NCBI GenBank assembly: GCA_003133265.1
Contig: PKWQ01000385.1
Span: 1-32,984 of the forward strand
Direction of reading: 5' to 3'
Source of the DNA: Acetobacteraceae bacterium
GTDB taxonomy: Bacteria > Pseudomonadota > Alphaproteobacteria > Acetobacterales > Acetobacteraceae
Length of the DNA stretch: 32,984 bases
Shown: one piece after another, positions 8,341 through 16,794 of the stretch
How positions within the stretch are numbered: position 1 is the stretch's first letter
Layout: every line of letters starts with the position of its first letter
Notes under the pieces: generated by a model
Database searches by the model: none
What the model saw: only the letters and a program-made list of their open reading frames with translations
What the model was told of the DNA's origin: nothing
Position numbers and translations under genes: made by a program

Positions 8341-9884
8341 GCCGTCAGCCCCAGCTTCTCGGCCAACCCGATGCGCATCGCCTTGCCGGTGGCACCCTTT
8401 GGGATCTCCTTCAGGAAGACGATTTTGCGTGGCACCTTGAAGGCAGCGAGGCGCTTGCCGGCGAAGTCGCGCAATTCATGGTCGGTGACGCTCTGGCCCT
8501 CGCGCAGCACGATGGCGGCCGCGACCTCCTCGCCCAGCTTGTCGTGCGGCAGGGCGAAGGTCAGCGCCTGCTCCACCGCCGGATGGTCGAGCAGTACGGT
8601 ATCCACCTCGATCGGGCTGACCTTCTCGCCGCCACGGTTGATCAGCTCCTTCAGCCGCCCGGTCAGGCGCAGATAGCCGTCCGGGTCCAGATAGCCCTGG
8701 TCGCCGGTGCGGAACCAGCCATTGCTGAAGGCCGTGGCGTTGGCGGACGGGTTGTTCTCGTAGCCGGCGGTGACGTTGCGGCCGCGAATGACCACCTCGC
8801 CCAGATCGCCGGCGGGCTGGATGTTGCCCGCCTCGTCCATGATGGCGATCTCCGGCCCGGCGGCGAGGCCGACGGCACCGGGGAAATGCGGGCGCGGTGG
8901 CAGCGGGTTGGAGGCCATCTGGTGCGCCGCCTCGGTCATGCCGTACGCCTCGATCAGCGGCACGCCGAAAGCCTGCTCCACCGCCTGCATCACCTGCGGC
9001 GGCAGCGAGGCGGACGACGAGCGGATGAAGCGCAGCCGGCCCCGGGCGATGATCTCCTTGTTGCGCGCGGCAAGGCCGTGGATCGCCTGATGCATGGTCG
9101 GCACGGCGGTGTACCAGGTGGGCTTCACCTCGTCGAACCAGGCGAAGAAGCGGAAGGCATTGAAACCCGGCGTGCAGGAGACCGCGGCACCCGCGGCGAT
9201 CGAGGACAATGTCGCGGCGATCAGGCCATGGATATGAAACAACGGCATGATGTTGAGGCACACGTCATCCGGCGTCAGCGCCAGGCTCTCGGCAACATTG
9301 TAGGCCGACGCGGTGATGTTGATCTGGCGCAGCGGCACGATCTTCGGGCGCGAGGTGGTGCCGGACGTATGCAGCACCAGCGCCACGTCCTCCGCCGCCG
9401 CCGGGCCGGGATGGGCGGCAGCCCCGGACAGCGGCGATGCCGGGGCCAGGGTGAAGCCGCCGGCCGGGCCGGCCGCGTCCACAACCAGCTCGATCACCGG
9501 AATGGCGCGCGCGGCGGCGACCGCGCGGGCGGGGCTCTCCATGCCCTGCTGAATGACCAGCGCCTTGGCGTTCAGATCGGAGAGGTAGAAATCGAACTCT
9601 TCCGATTTGTAGGCCGGGTTGAGCGGCGCGGTGGTGGCGCCGGCGGCGATGGCGATGAAGCCGGCCGCCATCTCCGGCCCGTTCGGCAGTACCATGGCCA
9701 CGCGGTCGTTGCGGCCGATGCCGAAGCGGTTGAGATCGGCGATGGTGCGGCTGGCCAGCGCTCGAAGGCCGCCATGGGTCAGCCACGGCCGGCCGGGCGC
9801 ACCGATGGCGGGTGCGGCCTCCGCTCCACGCGCGAGCAGCGCCAGAACCGTATCGGCGGGATAGTGGGTCAAGCCGGCCTCCAT
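8337..9884 (-). CDS. AMP-dependent acyl-CoA synthetase, resembling the PCS60/AAE3 oxalyl-CoA synthetase clade
   Basis: MEAGLTHYPADTVLALLARGAEAAPAI...; LVLHTSGTTSRPKIVPLRQINI AMP-binding motif; EAYGMTEAAHQM; TGDQGYLDPDGYLRLTGRLKELINRGGEKVSP. 4-nt overlap with panE (8337-8340). Confidence 0.85.
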   Translation of the reverse strand: MEAGLTHYPADTVLALLARGAEAAPAIGAPGRPWLTHGGLRALASRTIADLNRFGIGRNDRVAMVLPNGPEMAAGFIAIAAGATTAPLNPAYKSEEFDFYLSDLNAKALVIQQGMESPARAVAAARAIPVIELVVDAAGPAGGFTLAPASPLSGAAAHPGPAAAEDVALVLHTSGTTSRPKIVPLRQINITASAYNVAESLALTPDDVCLNIMPLFHIHGLIAATLSSIAAGAAVSCTPGFNAFRFFAWFDEVKPTWYTAVPTMHQAIHGLAARNKEIIARGRLRFIRSSSASLPPQVMQAVEQAFGVPLIEAYGMTEAAHQMASNPLPPRPHFPGAVGLAAGPEIAIMDEAGNIQPAGDLGEVVIRGRNVTAGYENNPSANATAFSNGWFRTGDQGYLDPDGYLRLTGRLKELINRGGEKVSPIEVDTVLLDHPAVEQALTFALPHDKLGEEVAAAIVLREGQSVTDHELRDFAGKRLAAFKVPRKIVFLKEIPKGATGKAMRIGLAEKLGLTA

Positions 9885-9966
9885 TGATGGATCATCGCAC
9901 GTTGCCAAAGCATGAAGCGAGGAGGCTGGCAAGACGCAAGCCGGGGGCGCGGCTACACTCAGACGC

Positions 9967-10647
9967 ATGACCGATTCGCGCGCCACCTCGGAAACCGCGC
10001 TGTACGCGACGGTGAAGGATTTCCTGACCGCCCAGGGGTTCGAAGTGAAGGGCGAGATTCACGGCTGCGACATCGTCGCGGTGCGCGCGGATCAGAAACC
10101 GATCCTGGTGATCGTGGAGCTGAAGCTCGGTTTCTCGTTGGAGCTGGTGTTGCAGGCGGTGGAGCGGATGCGCGCGGCGGACGCGGTCTGGCTGGCGGTG
10201 CCGGCCACCCGCCGGGGCCGCGACCGGGACCGGCGCGCGCACCGGCTGTGCCGGCTGCTCGGCCTCGGGCTGTTGACGGTGGGCGCGCGCGGTCTGGTGG
10301 AGGTTCTCGCCGAACCCGAACCCTACCGTCCCCGGCCCGACACCAAACAGCGCAAGCGGCTGCTGCGCGAGCACGCGGCGCGACGTGGCGACCCGACACC
10401 GGGCGGCTCGACCCGCCAGCCGATCATGACCGCCTACCGTCAGCAGGCGCTGGACTGCGCCGCCGCCCTGCAAGCCGGGCCGAAGCGTCCGCGCGATCTG
10501 CGCCCGTTCGCGCCGGATGCCGGCGGCATCCTGCTGCGCAACGTCTATGGCTGGTTCGAGCGCGCCGAGCGCGGCGTGTATCGGCTGACCGAAGCCGGCG
10601 AAGCCGCACTCAGCCGCTGGCCGCAATCCCTGCCCTCACGTTCTTAG
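9967..10647 (+). CDS. DUF2161-type PD-(D/E)XK nuclease-like protein with C-terminal winged-helix-like segment
   Basis: SETALYATVKDFLTAQGFEVKGEIHGCDIVAVRADQKPILVIVELKLGFSLELVLQAVERM: D...ExK nuclease core; C-terminus GWFERAERGVYRLTEAGEAALSRWP looks winged-helix. Confidence 0.75.
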   Translation: MTDSRATSETALYATVKDFLTAQGFEVKGEIHGCDIVAVRADQKPILVIVELKLGFSLELVLQAVERMRAADAVWLAVPATRRGRDRDRRAHRLCRLLGLGLLTVGARGLVEVLAEPEPYRPRPDTKQRKRLLREHAARRGDPTPGGSTRQPIMTAYRQQALDCAAALQAGPKRPRDLRPFAPDAGGILLRNVYGWFERAERGVYRLTEAGEAALSRWPQSLPSRS

Positions 10648-11442
10648 CTCGTCCAGAAAGCCTCGCAGCAGGGCCGAGCAGGTTTTGGCATGCGAGACCG
10701 GCAGGCCGTGCTTGGCGTGGCCGATGACATGCAGGCGGCCATTCGGCACGCGGTTCTTGAAATCGGCCATCACCGCCACCGGGATGAACGGCGAACTGTC
10801 CGGATGCAGCAGCAGCACCGGCGGTTGCAGCCCGCCGAGGCGCGGCACGAGGTCGGCGCCGACCAGCGCGGCGAGGCCTTGCAGCACCACCTCCGGACAG
10901 GTGCCGGCCTGCTGGGTTTCGTACCAGTGCCGTAGCGGCTCCGGGATGGCGCCATCGAAGAACCGCCCGCGCATCATGTGCGCCGACCAGCCCGCCATGC
11001 CGTCCCGGTCGATGATGTCCTTCCAGTCGCTCACCGACTGGATGGAGGCGCCGACATGCGCGCCGTTGCTGACGGCAAGCGTCGCCACCCGCTCCGGCGC
11101 GCGCAACGCGGCGGCGAGCGCCACCGTGCCGCCGATCGACTCGCCCATCAGATGCGCGCGCGCCAGCCCGGCCGCGTCCATCACCGCGAACAGATCGTCG
11201 GCCAGCATGTCCATGTCGAGCACGGTGCCCGGGCTCTGGCGCGACGACCTTCCGTGGCCGCGCATGTCGAAGCGCAGCACCCGGTAGCGGTCGATCAGCG
11301 CCGGCAGCCATTCCAGGAAAATGTCCTGGCAGGCACCGAGACCATGATGCAGCACCACCGTCTCCGGCGCCTCGACCCACGGCGGCGTCAGGTCGAGCAG
11401 CGTGTAGTCCAGCGTGCAGCCAGCCACCGTGAGCGTCGGCAT
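10636..11442 (-). CDS. Alpha/beta hydrolase (3-oxoadipate enol-lactonase-like)
   Basis: MPTLTVAGCTLDYTLLDLTPPWVEAPETVVLHHGLGACQDIFLEWLPALIDRYRVLRFDMRGHGRSS...LMGESIGGTVAL: nucleophile elbow GESIGG; start at 11442. Confidence 0.82.
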   Translation of the reverse strand: MPTLTVAGCTLDYTLLDLTPPWVEAPETVVLHHGLGACQDIFLEWLPALIDRYRVLRFDMRGHGRSSRQSPGTVLDMDMLADDLFAVMDAAGLARAHLMGESIGGTVALAAALRAPERVATLAVSNGAHVGASIQSVSDWKDIIDRDGMAGWSAHMMRGRFFDGAIPEPLRHWYETQQAGTCPEVVLQGLAALVGADLVPRLGGLQPPVLLLHPDSSPFIPVAVMADFKNRVPNGRLHVIGHAKHGLPVSHAKTCSALLRGFLDELRT

Positions 11443-11460
11443 GTGGTCCCTCCCCCTGCG

Positions 11461-11505
11461 GTCGTGCAAACGACACGTTGCCACGTTCCCGCGCGCCGTT
11501 ATGAT
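11461..11505 (+). promoter_or_regulatory. Putative sigma70-type promoter and palindromic operator ahead of dctP
   Basis: TTGCCA (11478-11483) - 16 nt - TATGAT (11500-11505), directly preceded by the perfect palindrome GTCGT-GCAA-ACGAC (11461-11474), in the divergent hydrolase/dctP intergenic region. Confidence 0.45.
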
Positions 11506-11547
11506 CCGCGCCAAGCATCAATCAAGATAGCATGGGGAGACAGAGAC

Positions 11548-12588
11548 GTGACCGCAGACCATTCCACACGACCGGGCGCGATCATCACCAGTTCGCGGCG
11601 CGGCATCATCAAGGCCACCGGCGGTCTGGCGGCAATTCTCGCGCTGGGCAAGGCGCCCGCCTTCGCGCAGGCCCAGCCGAGAAAGATGGATTTCGCCCAC
11701 ATCAACGCACCGCCGGAAAGTGCCGCGGTGTGGTTCGACTGGTTCTCCAAGCAAGTGACCAGCCGCACCAATGGCGAATTGCAGGTCACCTTCCATGGCA
11801 GCACGCTGCTGGCCAAGGAAATGGACATCATGAACGCGGTGAAGGCCGGCAACATCGCCATCGGCAACCCCGCCGGCGCGTCGGCCACGGTGTTTCCGGA
11901 GATGGGCGTCTTCCTGGTGCCCTATCTGATCAGCAGCTACGACCAAGCCTACAAGATGTTCAACGGCACCGTCGGCGACCAGCTGGACAAGACCTTCCAG
12001 CAGAAATACGGCCTGAAGACGCTGTGCTTCTTCGATTACGGCTTCCGCCATTTCTGGAACAATCGCCGGCCGATCGTCGAACCCAAGGATCTGCGCGGAC
12101 TGAAGATGCGCGCGCAGCTGTCGAAGATCTTCGCCGACACGATCAACGGGCTGGGCGGCGTCGCGGTGCCGATGGCCTGGTCGGAAGTGATCACCGCGGC
12201 ACAGCAGGGCGTCATCGACGGCGCCGATCTGCCGGTGGTGAATATGGTGCCGTTGAAGGCGTACGAGGTCTCCAAGTATTTCTCGATGACCTTCCACAAC
12301 TACGCGCCGACCGTGAACACGATGAATCTCGGCATCTGGAACAGCCTGAAGCCCGAGCATCAGAAGCTGTTCCTGGATTTGTCGCGCGCGGCGCAGGAGG
12401 GCATCCGCAAGGATACCGAGAGCGTGGACAATCTGGCCGCCGCCAAGGCGCAGCTGGAGCCGCGCGGCATGGCGGTGAACGCCGCCGATCTCGGCGCATT
12501 CAAGAAGGCGGCACAGGAGAAGATCTGGCCCGCCTACCAGAAGCAATACGCCGAGATGTGGGACGTCGTCGTCAAGAACGCGGGCTGA
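11548..12588 (+). CDS. TRAP transporter substrate-binding protein (DctP family)
   Basis: GTG start; Tat-like leader TSSRRGIIKATGGLAAILALGKAPAFAQA; then ...SAAVWFDWFSKQVTSRTNGELQVTFHGSTLLAKEMDIMNAVKAGNIAIGNPAGA...LRGLKMRAQLSKIFADTINGLGGVAVPMAWSEVITAAQQGVIDGAD. Confidence 0.9.
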   Translation: MTADHSTRPGAIITSSRRGIIKATGGLAAILALGKAPAFAQAQPRKMDFAHINAPPESAAVWFDWFSKQVTSRTNGELQVTFHGSTLLAKEMDIMNAVKAGNIAIGNPAGASATVFPEMGVFLVPYLISSYDQAYKMFNGTVGDQLDKTFQQKYGLKTLCFFDYGFRHFWNNRRPIVEPKDLRGLKMRAQLSKIFADTINGLGGVAVPMAWSEVITAAQQGVIDGADLPVVNMVPLKAYEVSKYFSMTFHNYAPTVNTMNLGIWNSLKPEHQKLFLDLSRAAQEGIRKDTESVDNLAAAKAQLEPRGMAVNAADLGAFKKAAQEKIWPAYQKQYAEMWDVVVKNAG

Positions 12589-12589
12589 G

Positions 12590-13123
12590 ATGGCGCTCGC
12601 AGCAGGCGGGACAGCCAGAAACATCGTCCGGCTGCTCCCGAAGATCCTGGTGGGCGCGCTGGTGCTGCTCGCCATCACGGTCATGCTGATCGGCGTGTTC
12701 CTGCGCTACGTGATGGTGCCGATCACCGACTGGATGGACGTCGATCCGATCAACTTCTTCTGGGTGGAGGAGGTTGGCGAGCTGCTGCTGGCCTGGCTGA
12801 CGCTGACCGGGGCCGCCATCGGCATCGCCGAGCGCAGCCACTTCACCCTGACGATCCTGACGCACCACCTGCCGCCGGCAGCACAGCGCGCGGTGCATGT
12901 ACTGACCCATGTGCTGATCGCGGCCTTCGGCGGCGTGCTGGCCTATCTCGCGCTGCAAGTGGCGCGGCTGAACGTCGATCTCGCTTCTCCGGCGCTGGAG
13001 ATCAGCGTGGCATGGCTCTACGTCGCCGCGATCGTCGGCGGACTGCTGATGGTGCCGTACGCACTGGTTGCCGCGATCGGCCCCGTTGGGGTCGGCCACA
13101 CTCCTGCCGACGTAAGGGAGTAG
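12590..13123 (+). CDS. TRAP transporter small permease (DctQ family)
   Basis: 177-aa four-TM protein, WVEEVGELLLAWLTLTGAAIGIAERSHFTLTIL; located between DctP and DctM. Confidence 0.88.
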   Translation: MALAAGGTARNIVRLLPKILVGALVLLAITVMLIGVFLRYVMVPITDWMDVDPINFFWVEEVGELLLAWLTLTGAAIGIAERSHFTLTILTHHLPPAAQRAVHVLTHVLIAAFGGVLAYLALQVARLNVDLASPALEISVAWLYVAAIVGGLLMVPYALVAAIGPVGVGHTPADVRE

Positions 13124-13126
13124 ACT

Positions 13127-14410
13127 TTGGTCCTGACCGTCACCGCGCTCGTTTTCATCGGGCTGCTGATGCTGTCGATGCCGATCGTGTTCTCGCTCGG
13201 CATCTCCGCCCTGGTCGGGCTGGTGCTGTCGGGCGTGCCGATGCAGCAACTGGCATCCTCGCTGGTCGGCGCATCGCAGAACTGGGTGCTGCTCGCCATC
13301 CCCTCGTTCGTGTTCGCCGGCAGCCTGATGGAACGCTGCGGCATGTCCAACGCGCTGGTGGAACTGGCGCGCGCCATGGTCGGCTGGCTGCGCGGCGGGC
13401 TCGGCATGTCGGTGATCGTGGTGTCGTATTTCTTCTCCGACATCTGCGGCTCCAAGATGGCGGAGGTCTCGGCACTCGGCTCGGCGCTGGTGCCGCCGCT
13501 GAAGCGGGCGGGCTACCGGGCGGAGGACGCGGCATCGCTGATCGCCGCCGGCACCGCGATGGGCATGCTGGTGCCTCCGGCGATCTTCATGATCGTGATC
13601 TCGGCGGTGACCAACCAGTCCACGGTGGCGCTGTTCCTGGCCGGCTTCATCCCGGCGGCGGTGATCGGGGTATGCCTGTGCCTGCTGGTACTGGTCCAGG
13701 CGCATATCCTGGGCTGGCCCAAGGATTCGAAGCCGAGTTGGGCCCGGCTGGGCCATGCGGCGCGCCATGCGACGGTGCCGATGGTCATTCCGGTGGTGAT
13801 CCTGGGCGGCTTCTACATCGGCGCCTTCACCGCGACCGAGGCCGGGGCGATCGTCGCGCTGTATTCGCTGCTGGCGGCGAAGCTGTATTACCGCAACGTC
13901 TCCTGGCGCGACGTCGGCCACATCGCCTACGAGAGCGGGGTGATGACCGCCGCCGTGGTGTTCCTGCTCGCGGTCGCCACGGTGTTCCAGTACCTGATGG
14001 GCATCTCCGGCGTGCCGGTGCTGCTGGGCGAGCTGCTGGCGCCGCTGCAATCCTCGCACTGGCTGTTCCTGGTCGGCGTGGCAGCCATGACCATGCTGTT
14101 CGGCATGGTGCTGGAAGGGCTGCCGGCGGCGGTGGTGCTGATCCCCGTGGTGTTTCCGATCGCGGTCAAGATGGGCATCCATCCGATCCATTTCGACATC
14201 GTGCAGACGGCGGCGGTCGGCATCGGGCTGTTCCTGCCGCCGATGGGGGTCGGGCTGCTGATGGCGCTGCGCTTCGCCGAGGTGTCGGTGTTCCAGCACG
14301 CCAAATATTACTGGCCGTACCTGCTGGCGCTGCTGGCCGGGCTGATGCTGATCATCTGCATCCCCGAACTGTCGCTGTTCCTGCCGCGCAGCGCCGGCTT
14401 CGTGCGGTAG
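13127..14410 (+). CDS. TRAP transporter large permease (DctM family)
   Basis: 427 aa; LLMLSMPIVFSLGISALVGL...IPSFVFAGSLMERCGMSNALVELARAMVGWLRGGLGMSVIVVSYFFSDICGSKMAEVSALGSALVPPLKRAGY...; TTG start. Confidence 0.92.
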   Translation: MVLTVTALVFIGLLMLSMPIVFSLGISALVGLVLSGVPMQQLASSLVGASQNWVLLAIPSFVFAGSLMERCGMSNALVELARAMVGWLRGGLGMSVIVVSYFFSDICGSKMAEVSALGSALVPPLKRAGYRAEDAASLIAAGTAMGMLVPPAIFMIVISAVTNQSTVALFLAGFIPAAVIGVCLCLLVLVQAHILGWPKDSKPSWARLGHAARHATVPMVIPVVILGGFYIGAFTATEAGAIVALYSLLAAKLYYRNVSWRDVGHIAYESGVMTAAVVFLLAVATVFQYLMGISGVPVLLGELLAPLQSSHWLFLVGVAAMTMLFGMVLEGLPAAVVLIPVVFPIAVKMGIHPIHFDIVQTAAVGIGLFLPPMGVGLLMALRFAEVSVFQHAKYYWPYLLALLAGLMLIICIPELSLFLPRSAGFVR

Positions 14411-14497
14411 GCGCCGGTCCTGGGCATTTGTCTCTTGGCCATTCGTCCGGCGACCGCCACCACTGCCGGTCAGCCGTGTTGTCGTCGCCCGGCAATC

Positions 14498-15052
14498 CTA
14501 ATCGACGTCAGATAATAATACCGCATGGCTATGTGGTGGTGGCGCGGTCTCGCAGATAATGTCGCTGCTTCCTTCACTTCCTTCCGGCACGGCGACGATC
14601 CGCACTTTTTTGCCTACTCTTGTAACCACTCTGTCGTCCATGGCTTTCCCTTTTAGCGGGATCAGTGTGTACTTTACGTTCGTGGTCTCATCGATGAGGA
14701 GGTACCGACCGCCTTCCTTCACCATGGTTCCGGTGTATTGGAATGCTCCGGCGGGGAATCCTTGCAGGTTGGTTGGCGTGCCGCTGCTACCGCCCAGAAC
14801 GTGCGGCGCGCTTATCACTGGCGCGATCGGCGCATTCGATGGAACCGGGGCTTGCGGTATCGAAGGCTTTAAGGCGGGTACCGGGCTCATCGGCGTGCCA
14901 GGCCCGCCCAACGGACCCGCCGACAGCGCCATTTCAGGAACCAGCAAGGCGCTTGCCGCCACGATACCCAGCACGCCCACCATCATCAGCTTCGGGGCAA
15001 AGCGCCTCTGCGCTTGGCTCGGATCGCGCCAACCGGCTTTATCAATGCGCAT
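14498..15052 (-). CDS. Hypothetical exported protein with Pro-rich linker
   Basis: MRIDKAGWRDPSQAQRRFAPKLMMVGVLGIVAASALLVPEMALSAGPLGG... plus small C-terminal domain (YTGTMVKEGGRYLLIDETTNVKYTLIPLKGKAMDDRVVTRVGKKVRIVAVPEG). Confidence 0.65.
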   Translation of the reverse strand: MRIDKAGWRDPSQAQRRFAPKLMMVGVLGIVAASALLVPEMALSAGPLGGPGTPMSPVPALKPSIPQAPVPSNAPIAPVISAPHVLGGSSGTPTNLQGFPAGAFQYTGTMVKEGGRYLLIDETTNVKYTLIPLKGKAMDDRVVTRVGKKVRIVAVPEGSEGSSDIICETAPPPHSHAVLLSDVD

Positions 15053-15293
15053 GGCATTTCTCCTCGGTTGAACAGCGACAACCCGATAGTAGGATCGCAG
15101 TAGCTAAGGGCAGTGTGGCGGTTTCTCGGAGATAAGTCTACGGCTTAGCAATGACCCTTGGCTCTGGCTGGGGTCGCCGGGCGATGCGAAATAGATATTG
15201 GCCATACCAGGCCGAACCTGTCATTTTCATATCAAAGAAGACCAGTCCGCTGCCGGGCGGCCAGCCGGTCAAAAAGAGCGCGTTGGAGGACAC

Positions 15294-16751
15294 ATGAAAC
15301 CCGCCGATTCGATCAACGAAGTCTCCAATACCATGGGCCTGGAGATCTATTCGGACGGCGCGCCGCGCCAACGGCGCCAGCGTCCGTCACTGAAATACGC
15401 GGAGGCCGCACGTGAGATCCCGGTGTTCTCGCAGACCGACGTCCTGGTGATCGGCGGCGGTCCATCCGGGACCTCCGCGGCGGTGGCGGCCGCCAAGCTC
15501 GGCGCCGATGTCACACTCGTTGAACGATACAACCATCTTGGCGGCCTATCGACCGGCGGCCTCGTCATCTGGATCGACCGGATGACCGACTGGCATGGCA
15601 AACAGGTTATTGCGGGGTTCGCGGAAGAACTTTTCGATCGCCTGCCACGCGAAGCGATCATGGGGCCTGGTAAGGGAGAATGGGGCAGTCGCGATGCGGC
15701 GGTCGCCGACTATTGGTCGTATCGATCGGCGGCGTTCCAGGGGGTCGTGACGTGGTCACCGACGATCGATCCCGAGGCGCTCAAGTCTCTCTCCATGGCG
15801 ATGGTTCTCGAGCGGAAGGTTCGCCTGCTGCTCCATGCCTGGGCGGTTCAGCCCATCATCAAGGATGGCGTCATGTGCGGGGCGATCTTCGAGAGCAAGG
15901 AGGGGCGTCAAGCGATCTTCGCCAAGGTCGTGGTCGATACGACCGGTGACGCGGATCTGATCGCCAGGGCGGGCGTCGACGCGGAGACCGATATCGATAC
16001 GACGGACATCCACCACTGCATCAATACGGCCTTTATGCTCGCCGGCGTCGACATGGAACGCTGGACCGAGTTCCGCCGCACGGATAAGCAGGGCTTCGCG
16101 GATTTCATGAACCGTGGCCGCGAGACGCTCCAGTTCTTCGAAAAGCCGTTCTTCTCCTGGCGCTCCGACATCGCGCTGTTCATGGGGCCGCGATTGTCCG
16201 GCTACAGCGCGATCGACGTGGAGGATCTCACCGAGGTGGAAATCCGGTCTCGACATCTGATGAACGGCCACCTCGCATTTTACCGCGCTCGGGCGCCAGG
16301 CTTCGAGAAAGCGTATCTTATCCTGAGTGCGCCTCAGACGGGCGTTCGCCACAGCCGTCGTTTCGTCGCACACAACAAGGTCACCCGTGGCCAATGGGAC
16401 GAGGGCAAGGTGTGGGACGACGAAATCGGCGTCTCCGCATCGCCCGCTCCGAAATGGCCGAACATCTCCGTGCCGTATGCCTCGCTCGTTCCGGTCGGCG
16501 TCGAAGGCGTGCTCGGTGCCGGTCGCCACGTTGCCTGCGACGCAAGCTCGCACACGTTCCTGCGGGAAGTCCCGCAATGCTGGATGACGGGGCAGGCAGC
16601 GGGCGTCGCGGCGGCTCTGGCCGCGGGATCGGGCCAGTTCCCGCGCGATCTCGATCCCCGGCTCATTCAGCGCGAATTGCTGAAGCAGGGGGCATATCTA
16701 TCGCCGTCGATTCAATCGCGGGCCGGCTTGGTTTTCGCTGAGGCCAAATAG
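15294..16751 (+). CDS. FAD-dependent oxidoreductase (FAD_oxidored family)
   Basis: DVLVIGGGPSGTSAAVAAAKLGADVTLVERYNHLGGLSTGGLVIWIDRM; C-terminal GVEGVLGAGRHVACDASSHTFLREVPQCWMTGQAAGVAAALA. Confidence 0.88.
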   Translation: MKPADSINEVSNTMGLEIYSDGAPRQRRQRPSLKYAEAAREIPVFSQTDVLVIGGGPSGTSAAVAAAKLGADVTLVERYNHLGGLSTGGLVIWIDRMTDWHGKQVIAGFAEELFDRLPREAIMGPGKGEWGSRDAAVADYWSYRSAAFQGVVTWSPTIDPEALKSLSMAMVLERKVRLLLHAWAVQPIIKDGVMCGAIFESKEGRQAIFAKVVVDTTGDADLIARAGVDAETDIDTTDIHHCINTAFMLAGVDMERWTEFRRTDKQGFADFMNRGRETLQFFEKPFFSWRSDIALFMGPRLSGYSAIDVEDLTEVEIRSRHLMNGHLAFYRARAPGFEKAYLILSAPQTGVRHSRRFVAHNKVTRGQWDEGKVWDDEIGVSASPAPKWPNISVPYASLVPVGVEGVLGAGRHVACDASSHTFLREVPQCWMTGQAAGVAAALAAGSGQFPRDLDPRLIQRELLKQGAYLSPSIQSRAGLVFAEAK

Positions 16752-16794
16752 CGTCGCTCGACTGAACGGCAATGTGAAACGGAGGGAACTGGCC

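Noticed and set aside
12572-14299. 575-aa minus-strand ORF over dctQ/dctM
   Set aside because: Composed almost entirely of H, R, Q, D and E residues; it is the antisense shadow of a membrane protein with strong codon bias.
15138-15371. 77-aa minus-strand ORF in the FAD oxidoreductase upstream region
   Set aside because: Partly plausible composition, but it overlaps the start of the FAD oxidoreductase, has no clear RBS and no recognised family; not supported enough to call.
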